DNA of 64,000 nt from Persicaria tinctoria (GCA_037127255.1 JBANSL010000013.1:64173688-64237687); one strand, 5' to 3'. Positions 1 to 12,230 are shown, counted from the stretch's first letter. Made by a program: numbers and translations. Notes: generated by a model from the letters alone, not told the origin.

Positions 1-767
1 GGTGATTGTGATTGAAGAGCTCGGGGGTGATTCCGATCGAAAACAAGTGAGAACGGCTTACCGGAAGTTTGTTTCGAGAACGAATCGGGCGACAACCTTG
101 GTTGTGGGAACAGGGGACAAGGGAGGTCATCGGAGCTGCGGTGGCTCGGGTGGCTGCTCCTGGTGGCTCCGAGGGGTACTGCTGCTACCGCTGGTGGCTT
201 CGAGGTGGAAGGAGGGACGAGGAATCGGTGGCGGCAATGGAGATTATGATCGAAGATGGTGACGCCGATGGTGGTGATGAAGATGGAGATGGAGAGATTG
301 AAGTTGGTGATGAAGCATCATGGTGATGGGGAGGGAACGGTGAAGCCGAGAGAGGGCGGGAGTGATGGTGAAGCGTGTGAAGGAGGGAGCAGGTGATGAT
401 GGTGAATGGTGAATGACGGGGTAACCTTCCAAGAGGTATGGTGAGGGAGTTGGTGAGGGTAGAGTGTGAAAATGGGTAAACATTTACCCGGAAATAAATT
501 CCAAATACGCGAATTTTGAATCCCGAAATTAGTTTCTGAATGTTAGTTTTCCCGACTCTTGCTTCCTCGATCAATTAGATTTTTAAAATAGACAAGGATA
601 TCGTCATCTGATAATTATTTTCAATTTTCGAGGTGAAAGGATGGAAATCGTTCGTTAAATTTTATATTACGGTCGGAATCTGCTAAACGAGCTTTTAATT
701 CGATTTAAATTCATTTTTAATTTCCTTTTTCCGAAAAAAATAGGATTTGAAAATCCGAGCCTTTACA
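1..767 (-). mobile_element. LTR terminus of a second, related LTR retrotransposon (continues left of the window)
   Basis: This non-satellite DNA ends in GAGCCTTTACA at 757-767, immediately followed by in-phase satellite. The terminus matches the CCAGGCCTTTACA end of the complete element at 8380-20109. Shared landmarks in the same order include a GC/purine-rich block (here about 100-470), a GCTTACCGG motif (56-64), stretches such as TTGAATCCC and TTCCCGACTC, an AT-rich final 250 bp, and the terminal CCTTTACA. The rest is clearly diverged, so this is a relative and not a copy. By analogy with the complete element its transcriptional sense is the minus strand, which makes this the U3 start. Short open frames in the purine-rich block follow from skewed composition and I do not accept them as genes. 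The other LTR, the interior and the target duplication lie outside the window, so whether it is solo, truncated or complete cannot be judged. Confidence 0.62.
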
Positions 768-1132
768 AAAACCTTATATTACCTAATAAATTCTTATTAG
801 AATACTCTAAAGGTATGTTTTGAGTAAAACTCATATAAGTCGCTAAGAAAACCTTATATTAAGTAATAAATTCTTGTTATAATACTATAAGAATATGTTT
901 TGAGTAAAACTCATATAAGTAGCTAATAAAACCCTATATTAAGTAACAAATTCTTATTATAATACTATGAGGTTAAGTTTTGAAGAAAACTCATATAAGT
1001 AACTAATAAAACGTTATATTAACTAATAAATTCTTATTAGAATACTCTAAGAGTATGTTTTGAATAAAACTCATATAAGTAGCTAAAAAACCTTATATTA
1101 AGTAATAAATTCTTATTATAATACTATAAGGG

Positions 1133-4100
1133 TATGTTTTTGAGGAAAACTCATATAAGTGTCTAATAAATGTTTAATAAAACATTATATTAAGTAATAA
1201 ATTCTTATAATAATACTATAAGAGTATGTGTTGAGTAAAACTTGTATAAAAAGCTAATAAAACCCTATATTAAGTAACAAATTCTTATTATATTACTATA
1301 TGGTTAAGTTTTTAAGAAAACTCATATAAGTAACTAATAAAACCTTATATTAACTAATAAATTCTTATTAGAATGCTCTAAGAGTATGTTTTGAGTAAAA
1401 CTCATATAAGTAGCTAATAAAATCTTATATTAAGTAATAAATTCTTATTATAATACTATAAGAGTATGTTTTGAGTAAAAATCATATAAGTAGCTAATAA
1501 AACCTTATATTAAGTAACAAATTATTATTATAATAATATAAGGGTATGTTTTGAAGAAAACTCATATAAGTAACTAATAAAACCTTATATTACCTAATAA
1601 ATTCTTATTAGAATACTCAAAAAGTATATTTTGAGCAAAACTCATATAAGTAGCTAATAAAACCTTATATTTAGTAACAAATTCTTATTATAATACTATT
1701 AGGGTATGTTTTGAAGAAAACTCATATAAGTAACTAATAAAACCTTATATTACCTAATAAATTCTTATTAGAATACTCTAAAAGTATGGTTTGAGTAAAA
1801 CTCATATAAGTAGCTAATAAAACCTTATATTAAGTAATAAATTCTTATTATAATACTATAAGAGTATGTTTTGAGTAAAAATCATATAAGTATCTAATAA
1901 TACCTTATATTAAGTAACAAATTCTTATTATAATACTATAAGGGTATGTTTTGAAGAAAACTCATATAAGTAACTAATAAAACCTTATATTACCTAATAA
2001 ATTCTTATTAGAATACTCAAAAAGTATGTTTTGAGTAAAACTCATATAAGTAGCTAATAAAACCTTATATTTAGTAATAAATTCTAATTATAAAACTCTA
2101 AGAGTATGTTTTGAGTAAAAATCTTACAAGTAGCTAATAAAACCTTATATTAAGTAACAAATTCTTATTATAATACTATAAGGGTATGTTTTGAAGAAAA
2201 CTCATATAAGTAACTAATAAAACCTTATATTACCTAATAAATTCTTATTACAATACTCTAAAAGTATGTTTTGAGTAAAACTGATATAAGTAGCTAATAA
2301 AACCTTATATTAAGTAATAAATTCTTGTTATAATACTATAAGAATATGTTTTGAGTAAAACTCATATAAGTAGCAAATAAAATCCTATATTAAGTAACAA
2401 ATTCTTATTATAATACTATAAGGTTAAGTTTTGAAGAAAACTCATATAAGTAACTAATAAAACGTTATATTAACTAATAAATTCTTATTAGAATAATCTA
2501 AGAGTATGTTTTGAATAAAACTCATATAAGTAGCTAATAAAACCTTATATTAAGTAATAAATTCTTATTATAATACTATTAGGGTATGTTTTTGAGGAAA
2601 ACTCATATAAGTGTCTAATAAATGTTTAATAAAACATTATATTAAGTAATAAATTCTTATAATAATACTATAAGAGTATGTTTTGAGTAAAACTTGTATA
2701 AGTAGCTAATAAAACCCTATATTAAGTAACAAATTCTTATTATAATACTATATGGTTAAGTTTTGAAGAAAACTCATATAAGTAACTAATAAAACCTTAT
2801 ATTACCTAATAAATTCTTATTAGAATACTCTAAAAGTATGTTTTGAGTAAAACTCATATAAGTAGCTAATAAAACCTTATATTAAGTAATAAATTCTTGT
2901 TATAATACTATAAGAATATGTTTTGATTAAAACTGATATAAGTAGCAAATAAAATCATATATTAGGTAACAAATTCTTATTATAATAATATAAGGTTAAG
3001 TTTTGAAGAAAACTCATATAAGTAACTAATAAAACGTTTTATTAACTAATAAATTCTTATTAGAATACTCTAAGAGTATGTTTTGAGTAAAACTCATATA
3101 AGTAGCTAATAAAACCTTATATTAAGTAACTAATTCTTCTTATAATACTATAAGGGTATGTTTTGAAGAAAACTCATATAAGTAACTAATAAAACCTTAT
3201 ATTACCTAATAAATTCTTATTAGAATACTCAAAAAGTATGTTTTGAGCAAAACTCATATAAGTAGCTAATAAAACCTTATATTTAGTAACAAATTCTTAT
3301 TATAATACTATTAGGGTATGTTTTGAAGAAAACTCATATAAGTAACTAATAAAACCTTATATTCCCTAATAAATTCTTATTAGAATACTCTGAAAGTATG
3401 TTTTGAGTAAAACTCATATAAGTTGCTAATAAAACCTTATATTAAGTAATAAATTCTTATTATAATACTATAAGAGTATGTTTTGAGTAAAAATCATATA
3501 AGTAGCTAATAATACCTTATATTAAGTAACAAATTCTTATTATAATACTATAAGGGTATGTTTTGAAGAAAACTCATATAAGTAACTAATAAAACCTTAT
3601 ATTACCTAATAAATTCTTATTAGAATACTCAAAAAGTATGTTTTGAGTAAAACTCATATAAGTAGCTAATAAAACCTTATATTTAGTAATAAATTCTAAT
3701 TATAAAACTCTAAGAGTATGTTTTGAGTAAAAATCTTATAAGTAGCTAATAAAACCTTATATTAAGTAACAAATTATTATTATAATACTATAAGGGTATG
3801 TTTTGAAGAAAACTCATATAAGTAACTAATAAAACCTTATATTACCTAATAAATTGTTATTAGAATACTCTAAAAGTATGTTTTGAGTAAAACTCATATA
3901 AGTAGCTAATAAAACCTTATATTAAGTAATAAATTCTTGTTATAATACTATAAGAATATGTTTTGAGTAAAACTCATATAAGTAGCAAATAAAATCCTAT
4001 ATTAAGTAACAAATTCTTATTATAATACTATAAGGTTAAGTTCTGAAGAAAACTCATTTAAGTAACTAATAAAACGTTTTATTAACTAATAAATTCTTAT

Positions 4101-7100
4101 TAGAATACTCTAAGAGTATGTTTTGAGTAAAACTCATATAAGTAGCTAATAAAACCCTATATTAAGTAACAAATTCTTATTTTAATACTATATGGTTAAG
4201 TTTTGAAGAAAACTCATATAAGTAACTAATAAAACGTTATATTAACTAATCAATTCTTATTAGAATACTCTAAGAGTATGTTTTGAATAAAACTCATATA
4301 AGTAGCTAATAAAACCTTATATTAAGTAATAAATTCTTATTATAATACTATAAGGGTATGTTTTTGAGGAAAACTCATATAAGTGTCTAATAAATGTTTA
4401 ATAAAACATTATATTAAGTAATAAATTCTTATAATAATACTATAAGAGTATGTTTTGAGTAAAACTTATATAAGTAGCTAATAAAACCCTATATTAAGTA
4501 ACAAATTCTTATTATAATACTATATGGTTAAGTTTTGAAGAAAACTCATATAAGTAACTAATAAAACCTTATATTCACTAATAAATTCTTATTAGAATGC
4601 TCTAAGAGTATGTTTTGAGTAAAACTCATATAAGTAGCTAATAAAACCTTATATTAAGTAATAAATTCTTATTATAATACTATAAGAGTATGTTTTTAGT
4701 AAAAATCACATAAGTAGCTAATAAAACCTTATATTAAGTAACAAATTCTTATTATAATACTATAAGGGTATGTTTTGAAGAAAACTCATATAAGTAACTA
4801 ATAAAACCTTATATTACCTAATAAATTCTTATTAGAATACTCTAAAAGTATTTTTTGAGTAAAACTCATATAAGTAGCTAATAAAATCTTGTATTAAGTA
4901 ATAAATTCTTATTATAATACTATAAGAGTATGTTTTGAGTAAAAATCATATAAGTAGCTAATAAAACCTTATATTAAGTAACAAATTCTTATTATAATAC
5001 TATAAGGGTATGTTTTGAAGAAAACTCATATAAGTAACTAATAAAACCTTATATTACCTAATAAATTCTTATTAGAATACTCAAAAAGTATGTTTTGAGT
5101 AAAACTCATATAAGTAGCTAATAAAACCTTATATTTAGTAATAAATTCTAATTATAAAACTATAAGAGTATGTTTTGAGTAAAAATCTTATAAGTAGCTA
5201 ATAAAACCTTATATTAAGTAACAAATTCTTATTATAACACTATAAGGGTATGTTTTGAAGAAAACTCATATAAGTAACTAATAAAACCTTATATTACCTA
5301 ATAAATTCTTATTACAATACTCTAAAAGTATATTTTGAGTAAAACTCATATAAGTAGCTAATAAAACCTTATATTAAGTAATAAATTCTTGTTATAATAC
5401 TATAAGAGTATGTTTTTAGTAAAAATCACATAAGTAGCTAATAAAACCTTATATTAAGTAACAAATTCTTATTATAATACTATAAGGGTATGTTTTGAAG
5501 AAAACTCATATAAGTAACTAATAAAACCTTATATTACCAAATAAATTTTTATTAGAATACTCAAAAAGTATGTTTTGAGTAAAACTCATATAAGTAGCTA
5601 ATAAAACCTTATATTAAGTAACAAATTATTATTATAATACTATAAGGGTATGTTTTGAAGAAAACTCATATAAGTAACTAATAAAACCTTATATTACCTA
5701 ATAAATTGTTATTAGAATACTCTAAAAGTATGTTTTGAGTAAAACTCATATAAGTAGCTAATAAAACCTTATATTAAGTAATAAATTCTTGTTATAATAC
5801 TATAAGAATATGTTTTGAGTAAAACTCATATAAGTAGCAAATAAAATCCTATATTAAGTAACAAATTCTTATTATAATACTATAAGGTTAAGTTCTGAAG
5901 AAAACTCATATAAGTAACTAATAAAACGTTTTATTAACTAATAAATTCTTATTAGAATACTCTAAGAGTATGTTTTGAGTAAACTCATATAAGTAGCTAA
6001 TAAAACCCTATATTAAGTAACAAATTCTTATTTTAATACTATATGGTTAAGTTTTGAAGAAAACTCATATAAGTAACTAATAAAACGTTATATTAACTAA
6101 TCAATTCTTATTAGAATACTCTAAGAGTATGTTTTGAATAAAACTCATATAAGTAGCTAATAAAACCTTATATTAAGTAATAAATTCTTATTATAATACT
6201 TTAAGGGTATGTTTTTGAGGAAAACTCATATAAGTGTCTAATAAATGTTTAATAAAACATTATATTAAGTAATAAATTCTTATAATAATACTATAAGAGT
6301 ATGTTTTGAGTAAAACTTATATAAGTAGCTAATAAAACCCTATATTAAGTAACAAATTCTTATTATAATACTATATGGTTAAGTTTTGAAGAAAACTCAT
6401 ATAAGTAACTAATAAAACCTTATATTCACTAATAAATTCTTATTAGAATGCTCTAAGAGTATGTTTTGAGTAAAACTCATATAAGTAGCTAATAAAACCT
6501 TATATTAAGTAATAAATTCTTATTATAATACTATAAGAGTATGTTTTTAGTAAAAATCACATAATTAGCTAATAAAACCTTATATTAAGTAACAAATTCT
6601 TATTATAATACTATAAGGGTATGTTTTGAAGAAAACTCATATAAGTAACTAATAAAACCTTATATTACCTAATAAATTCTTATTAGAATACTCTAAAAGT
6701 ATTTTTTGAGTAAAACTCATATAAGTAGCTAATAAAACCTTATATTAAGTAACAAATTCTTATTATAATACTATAAGGGTATGTTTTGAAGAAAACTCAT
6801 ATAAGTAACTAATAAAACCTTATATTACCTAATAAATTCTTATTAGAATACTCAAAAAGTATGTTTTGAGTAAAACTCATATAAGTAGCTAATAAAACCT
6901 TATATTTAGTAATAAATTCTAATTATAAAACTATAAGAGTATGTTTTGAGTAAAAATCTTATAAGTAGCTAATAAAACCTTATATTAAGTAACAAATTCT
7001 TATTATAACACTATAAGGGTATGTTTTGAAGAAAACTCATATAAGTAACTAATAAAACCTTATATTACCTAATAAATTCTTATTACAATACTCTAAAAGT

Positions 7101-8379
7101 ATATTTTGAGTAAAACTCATATAAGTAGCTAATAAAACCTTATATTAAGTAATAAATTCTTGTTATAATACTATAAGAGTATGTTTTTAGTAAAAATCAC
7201 ATAAGTAGCTAATAAAACCTTATATTAAGTAACAAATTCTTATTATAATACTATAAGGGTATGTTTTGAAGAAAACTCATATAAGTAACTAATAAAACCT
7301 TATATTACCAAATAAATTTTTATTAGAATACTCAAAAAGTATGTTTTGAGTAAAACTCATATAAGTAGCTAATAAAACCTTATATTAAGTAACAAATTCT
7401 TATTATAATACTATTAGGGTATGTTTTGAAGAAAACTCATATAAGTAACTAATAAAACCTTATATTACCTAATAAATTCTTATTAGAATACTCTAAAAGT
7501 ATGTTTTGAGTAAAACTCATATAAGTAGCTAATAAAACCTTATATTAAGTAAAAAATTCTTATTATAATACTATAAGGGTATGTTTTGAAGAAAATTCAT
7601 ATAAGTAACTAATAAAACCTTATATTACCTAATAAATTCTTATTAGAATACTCAAAAAGTATGTTTTGAGTAAAACTCATATATGTAGCTAATAAAACAT
7701 TATATTTAGTAATAAATTCTAATTATAAAACTATAAGAGTATGTTTTGAGTAAAAATCTTATAAGTAGCTAATAAAACCTTATATTAAGTAACAAATTCT
7801 TATTATAATACTATAAGGGTATGTTTCGAAGAAAACTCATATAAGTAACTAATAAAACCTTGTATTACCTAATAAATTCTTATTAGAATACTCTAAAAGT
7901 ATATTTTGAGTAAAACTCATATAAGTAGCTAATAAAACCTTATATTAAGTAATAAATTCTTGTTATAATACTATAAGAATATGTTTTGAGTAAAACTCAT
8001 ATAAGTAGCAAATAAAATCCTATATTAAGTAACAAATTCTTATTATAATTCTATAAGGTTAAGTTTTGAAGAAAACTCATATAAGTAACTAATAAAACGT
8101 TTTATTAACTAATAAATTCTTATTAGAATACTCTAAGAGTATGTTTTTAGTAAAACTCATATAAGTAGCTAATAAAACCTTATATTCAGTAACTAATTCT
8201 TATTATAATATTATAAGGGTATGTTTTGAAGAAAACTCATATAAGTAACTAATAAAACGTTATATTAACTAATAAATTCTTTTTAGAATACTCTAAGAGT
8301 ATGTTTTGAATAAAACTCATATAAGTAGCGAATAAAACCTAATATTAAATAATAAATTCTTATTATAATACTATAAGGG
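1133..8379 (+). repeat. Large higher-order unit, copy 1 (7,247 bp; 5,396-bp unit plus an internal duplication)
   Basis: The segment starts at a 92-bp variant monomer (TATGTTTTTGAGG...) and matches 20115-25510 in the same order of variants. Landmarks include the variant monomers at 1133, 2585 and 4359 against 20115, 21567 and 23339, and the unusual final monomer with TAGCGAATAAAACC (8327-8340 here). Its length exceeds copy 2 by 1,851 bp, which equals the nested duplication listed separately. Without it both units are 5,396 bp. Inside the unit the two copies also differ by compensating gains and losses of 240 bp (three monomers) between about 1500 and 2585. Confidence 0.85.
3750..7375 (+). repeat. 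Nested tandem duplication of about 1.85 kb inside higher-order copy 1
   Basis: Rare variants recur at a spacing of 1,851-1,852 bp: AAATTATTAT at 3771 and 5623; TTCTGAAG (normally TTTTGAAG) at 4041 and 5893; the 92-bp variant monomer at 4359 and 6210; and an AATCAATTC variant. The second copy has since lost one monomer: the ACCAAATAAATTTT landmark at 5536 recurs at 7307, a spacing of 1,771. The duplication is absent from the homologous unit at 20115-25510, so it arose after the two large units separated. Edges are approximate. Confidence 0.8.
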
Positions 8380-11300
8380 TGTAACGGCCCAGAATTATGA
8401 TTTCCGGGTTACGTTTCAAGGGATAAAACCCCTTGTTCGGATCTTGCAATCCAGGTACAGGTCGAGGTTTCAAACTCATTTTTATGGTCAGAAATAAGGA
8501 GGGATTTCAAACCCTGAAAATATCGTAGGGCCGTTGGGTACCCTTAACCTGTCCTAAGACTATGTCGCGGAAACCATTTCAAACGGAAGTAAAGCGGAAG
8601 TAGGGTACATATACAAGTGCCACGGCGGGGCCGGGTCAAAACGGAGTCAAAAGTATAAATCCAAAACAATATAATCAGAGTCTGGTGAAGTCTATAACTC
8701 CAGCGCTCACTCTCCGCCGACAAAATGACCCGCGCAATAAGCAAACAGCACCGATAGGATGAACATAAATAATTCCTAAAAAAAATTGATTTGGAGCGGG
8801 ATCAGATCGATGCCCACTTTACTCTGCATCCCAACCATAAGCACACATATACGCTATACCTAATAAAGATGCTCTAATGCAGTACGAAATTCAAACACAC
8901 TAGCATGCTCCTAGTTCATAATAATGTGCAGAAATACTGTAAAGGGCCCAAGACAATGCCAAGTGGCATATCCCTCTCCTACCTCCACCCCTTCCGACAG
9001 GCGGAGACTGGCCAGCTCGTGAATGCATTCATTCATAATTGGGCGGCACGCATGCCTAACCCGCTCCACAATAAAGCCCGCAGGCATATCATAATATAAG
9101 GAAGTACTCGATTGACTCAGGGTACCCGATGAGACTGGGCTACCCTATGACCCTAGCAAAGACTCTAGGACTATCACAGATACGGCCGTTCTGTTTACAT
9201 ACGCACAAAGAAAAGAGAATGCTCAACGATCGATGCAACCTAGCATGGTACTACATGGCATGCTGATTATGAATGCAACACCTAGTATATCATGCACCTA
9301 TAGCAGGGAATCACTCTATTCAATCTGAGTAAGCTCCGAAGAGACTTACCTGAAGATGCAGAACAGCAGGATAATACAAGCAAGGGCCCAAATGCAAGTC
9401 CAAAGCAATCCAAAAGCAATCCAACGCAATACACACCTATTATCAAGCCACTTCCGTAAGCTACCAGACTAACATTCACACACACGAAACCCAAGTTCTC
9501 AACATCCTTAAAACCAATCGACGGTAGAATCATTTTTCCAAAACCTTTCCGATATGATCGACATCAACCAAAACCATTTAATCAAAATCATTGATAAATC
9601 TCACCAACAATATTTCTCAACTCTTAAATCCCAAATTAGGTCAACTCATATTCAAAATAATTTCTTAACTCTTACTTGGCCAGATTCCGACATTTATCAT
9701 TTAAATCCTCAACAAATTCTCAAAATCATATTATTAACACAATACCGGCATGTTTATTTTCAAAATCATTACATAAATAAATTCTGACACTTAGTCACAA
9801 AATAATTCTATTTCCACAACTATATTTATAAATTACAACTCATAATTCATTTCAAATTCTCTAAAATAACATATTTAAATCCTCACTTAAAACATATTCC
9901 AATAGTGTCTCTTTGAAACTATTTTATAATATATATACTCCAATTATTTAATAATTAAATATTAAGTCCGAAAATCCCCGAAATAAATCTTGTAGTATTA
10001 ATACACATTTTATAACACAATTCATGACAAAATTAGGTCCAAATGAAGGAATAGGCCCAAATCCCCCTTTATTTTCGGATCCAAACCAATCAGCCCAACC
10101 CAGCCCAACTCTCTTTTAATGAAGTGAACCGAACCGGCTCATTTCTTTTTGAAAAGCCCAAAACCGAACCGGTCCAAACAAAAACAGAAGGAAGGGAGAC
10201 TGAACCGAAAATACTGTTCATCGTCTCCAACAAGCGCTGTGCGAGAACTGGGAAAGGAAGGGGGAGGGAGGAGGCTGGCCGGCGGCGACCCAGCTCCGAC
10301 CGTCTACCCCGACACCAAGGACACTAACCGGCAAGAAGAAAAGAGAGAAAAGGAATCCTCACCGAGGGGTTCTGATTCGGATGCGAGGGCTCGCCGGAAC
10401 GGAGCTCGGAGCTCGATTGGGTCAGCCGGAGTCGGAATCAGGGCTCGCCGAGGACATGGGAAGCTTCGGGAGTCCTGATTTGAAGACGATGGGTTATAAA
10501 GGGGGGACCTTTATGGCCTTATCGAGCGAAAGGAGGAGGAGTGGCTTACCGGGCGTGTCACGCGAATACAGGGGAGGAGGCTCGGCGGCGGTCGGCGCCG
10601 GCGGTGTCCGGGGAGCTCCTGGGTGCTGTCCTCTACTGGTGGCTGCTGGAGGCTACTGATCTCGAGGAAGAAGAAGTAGAGGAGCGAGGCGGGGCTAGGC
10701 TTGGTGTCTCCTCGGCTCGGCAAAACAGGGGTGTGGGGATGGAGCTAGTGAGCTACTGTTTTGGCGGAGGTGGGAGGTGCTCTGGTCTCGTCGATGAAGA
10801 GGGCCGGTGCTGCTACTGCTTGTGGAGAAGGAGACGCGGCAGCTTCAATGGAATGAGGAGGAAGTGGAGCTCGGAAATGGGTGATTTCCTGGTGGTTGTG
10901 TGATTTGGATCAACAAGGAAGGAAAGAAAGGAGCTTGTATGGGAGAGCTTGGGTTGTGTTTGAGTGAGGAATAAAGTGGGGTGTGACCCGACCTTCCAAA
11001 TGGTACAAGGGGAAAGCTGAGAGGGAGCAAATCTGGGCTTTGGCTTGGGAACTGCAAGGCAAGGGCAAGGGGGTTGTCTTCTTGCTAGAAATGGGAAAGC
11101 ATGAGAATAAGGGAGGAGGAAGGGAGTAGTAGGTATTTTCACAAAATAAGGGTAAATACAGCTGGAGCCTTGCTACTACCAATGGTCAAAAGTGGGGAAG
11201 GTGAGCTGATTTTGCTGCCTGCATTCGGATGAAAGGGAGAGGGACAAGACCCACTTGTGGTCCAAATTGAAATTTCAAATACCCGAAAAAAAATAAATCT

Positions 11301-11608
11301 TGAATCCCACTCTCTCGACCTTCCCGACTCGTTAAAATATTTCTCAATTTCCAGATCCGAATTTAATAAATGAAATCCGAATATTATCTTCCAATTTTCA
11401 ATATATAAAAGCAGAGTTTAACATATTTTAAATTTCCATTTAATTAATGTCGGAACTTGTTTCGAAAGATTTAGAAAAATCCAATAGCTCAAGGACGGAA
11501 ATTCCAAACATTCTAAATTTTTATTTTATTTTATCTTTTTTTTTTTTCGACTTAAATCCATTTATATTATTTATTGAAATTTATTATTTAAAAATCCAGG
11601 CCTTTACA
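8380..11608 (-). repeat. LTR, downstream (3') copy in element sense
   Basis: Begins TGTAACGGCCC and ends GGCCTTTACA on the plus strand; in element sense it reads TGTAAAGG...GTTACA. It aligns without any indel to 16881-20109 at a constant offset of 8,501 bp. The one substitution I noticed is G at 9385 against A at 17886. Composition is strongly zoned: a moderately GC part (8380-9540), an AT-rich part (9540-10090), a purine-rich GC island (about 10230-11130) and an AT-rich terminal part (11260-11608). Open frames of up to 120 codons in the GC island occur on both strands in several frames, a sign of skewed composition and not of a gene. Confidence 0.96.
10230..11130 (-). other. GC/purine-rich island inside the 3'-copy LTR
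   Basis: About 900 bp of G- and GA-rich plus strand (pyrimidine-rich in element sense) embedded in otherwise AT-rich LTR and satellite; the identical block is at 18731-19631 in the other LTR. A comparable island lies in the related LTR at 1-470. In element sense it lies about 480 to 1,380 nt from the LTR start. A weak TATA-like run (minus TTTATATATTG, plus 11399-11409) lies upstream of it, so it could be the transcribed leader. A minus frame at 10813-11142 (109 codons, Pro/Ser/Leu/Phe-rich) is the longest on the sense strand but resembles no family I recognise and overlaps open frames on the other strand. Function is unproven. Confidence 0.5.
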
Positions 11609-11626
11609 TCATCCACCTCTAAAAAC
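11609..11626 (-). other. Polypurine tract (plus-strand primer site) of the LARD
   Basis: In element sense the run TTTTTAGAGGTGGATGA directly precedes the 3' LTR (LTR start TGTAAAGG at 11608). The AGAGGTGGA core is purine-rich and in the place where Ty3/gypsy elements prime second-strand synthesis. It mirrors the primer binding site at the other end and confirms minus orientation. The tract is interrupted by T residues, weaker than classical uninterrupted polypurine tracts. Confidence 0.7.
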
Positions 11627-11627
11627 A

Positions 11628-11645
11628 AGTCTCGTCCCCGAGACT
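11628..11645. other. 18-bp inverted repeat beside the polypurine tract
   Basis: AGTCTCG and CGAGACT are perfect 7-bp arms around a TCCC loop. On the element sense strand this contains GGGGACGAGACT, which resembles the conserved CGGGGACGAAA-type motif found after the pol 3' end in many plant Tekay-like elements (from memory). A short minus-strand frame through it reads ...FSLGDETCF and stop, which would fit a decayed pol terminus, but nothing longer supports that. Confidence 0.5.
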
Positions 11646-12213
11646 AAAACCAAAATAAAGTAGGGGATGAAGTTTGAAATTGATGAGTCCAAGGACCATG
11701 TCCAAGAATCTTGTAATCATCTCGGTTGCGTCTTCCAGGATTCTCACAACATCCTAGTCACGGTCGTGACATCTCCAATTGGCCTTGACAAGTATGCGAT
11801 AAGCGCCCCTATCACATACTCGCTTCGACTTTTCGGAAGTACCACAACTCTAAAAGTTCTATAATATCATCACTAGGTCTTAGCAAACACCCTACAGGCG
11901 CCCCCATAAAATGCATGTATCCACTTCGTGAGATATCATAGAGCTGCCCGGGTTTGAAAATTCTCTAAAAGGGATTCCACAATCGAAAATAAAGATTAGC
12001 CTCAAAATCGTTGAAATTCTCGGTAACGTTCATTCTTTTACAATTTCAAGTAATTCCTTTTCAACCCGCTCAAAATATTCAAATAAGACGTTTAACCAAG
12101 TAACTTTACATCAAAGCAAGTAAAATCCTTTAGATCAAAATTTCGTCAAACTCCTCCAAAACCCAATCAGTTTCCCGCATATCAATCAATCAAATTCAGA
12201 ATCAGGAGGTGGA

Positions 12214-12230
12214 ATCATCCACCTCTAAGG
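12214..12230 (-). other. Internal copy of the polypurine-tract core (1)
   Basis: Element-sense CCTTAGAGGTGGATGAT shares the 12-bp core TAGAGGTGGATG with the terminal tract at 11610-11621. It is also half of a small inverted repeat: AGGTGGA at 12207-12213 pairs with TCCACCT at 12218-12224. It lies about 600 bp upstream, in element sense, of the terminal tract. It could be a duplicated or former priming site, or simply a relic of rearrangement. Confidence 0.55.

Larger units (their letters stand above)
768..8379 (+). repeat. 80-bp AT-rich satellite array, block 1
   Basis: Tandem head-to-tail monomers of 80 bp; an ordinary one is 1385-1464, counted from TATG to the next TATG. Monomers differ at diagnostic positions: TAGCT or TAACT after CATATAAG; TTAAGTAAT, TTAAGTAAC, TTACCTAAT or TTAACTAAT after CTTATA; TTATTATAATACTAT or TTATTAGAATACTCT; GAGTAAAAC or GAAGAAAAC. 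They often follow one another in a three-monomer (240-bp) cycle, with stretches of two. Every frame has frequent stops and no open frame of note exists. It is bounded on the left by a retroelement LTR (end 767) and on the right by the retroelement inserted after 8379. The array resumes in phase at 20115, so this block and the next were once continuous. Confidence 0.98.

Noticed and set aside
2..574. Open frames of 79-129 codons in the left-hand LTR fragment
   Set aside because: Low-complexity Gly/Asp or Ser/Pro/His products from purine-rich DNA, overlapping on both strands. No family resemblance.
768..8379. Regularly spaced repeats that might suggest a CRISPR array
   Set aside because: The repeats are directly adjacent with no unique spacers, the whole 80 bp is conserved, and no cas gene is present. 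This is satellite DNA.
8544..9787. Short frames (64-83 codons) in the LTR, repeated at 17045-18288
   Set aside because: No motif or plausible start context. One base differs between copies and changes an amino acid without any sign of constraint.
10490..10505. TATAAA box (GGTTATAAAGGGG) on the plus strand of the LTR
   Set aside because: The element is transcribed from the minus strand by the primer-site evidence. Without transcript data this could be an antisense promoter or chance.
10124..11182. Open frames of 67-120 codons on both strands, repeated at 18625-19683
   Set aside because: They lie in the GC/purine-rich part of the LTRs, overlap each other in many frames, show no domain, and owe their length to few T-rich stop codons. 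The duplication is only the second LTR.
11667..11864. Possible chromodomain or integrase tail near the 3' end of the LARD
   Set aside because: Only a few residues around GDET on the minus strand fit, and stops interrupt anything longer. Not enough for a pol relic call.
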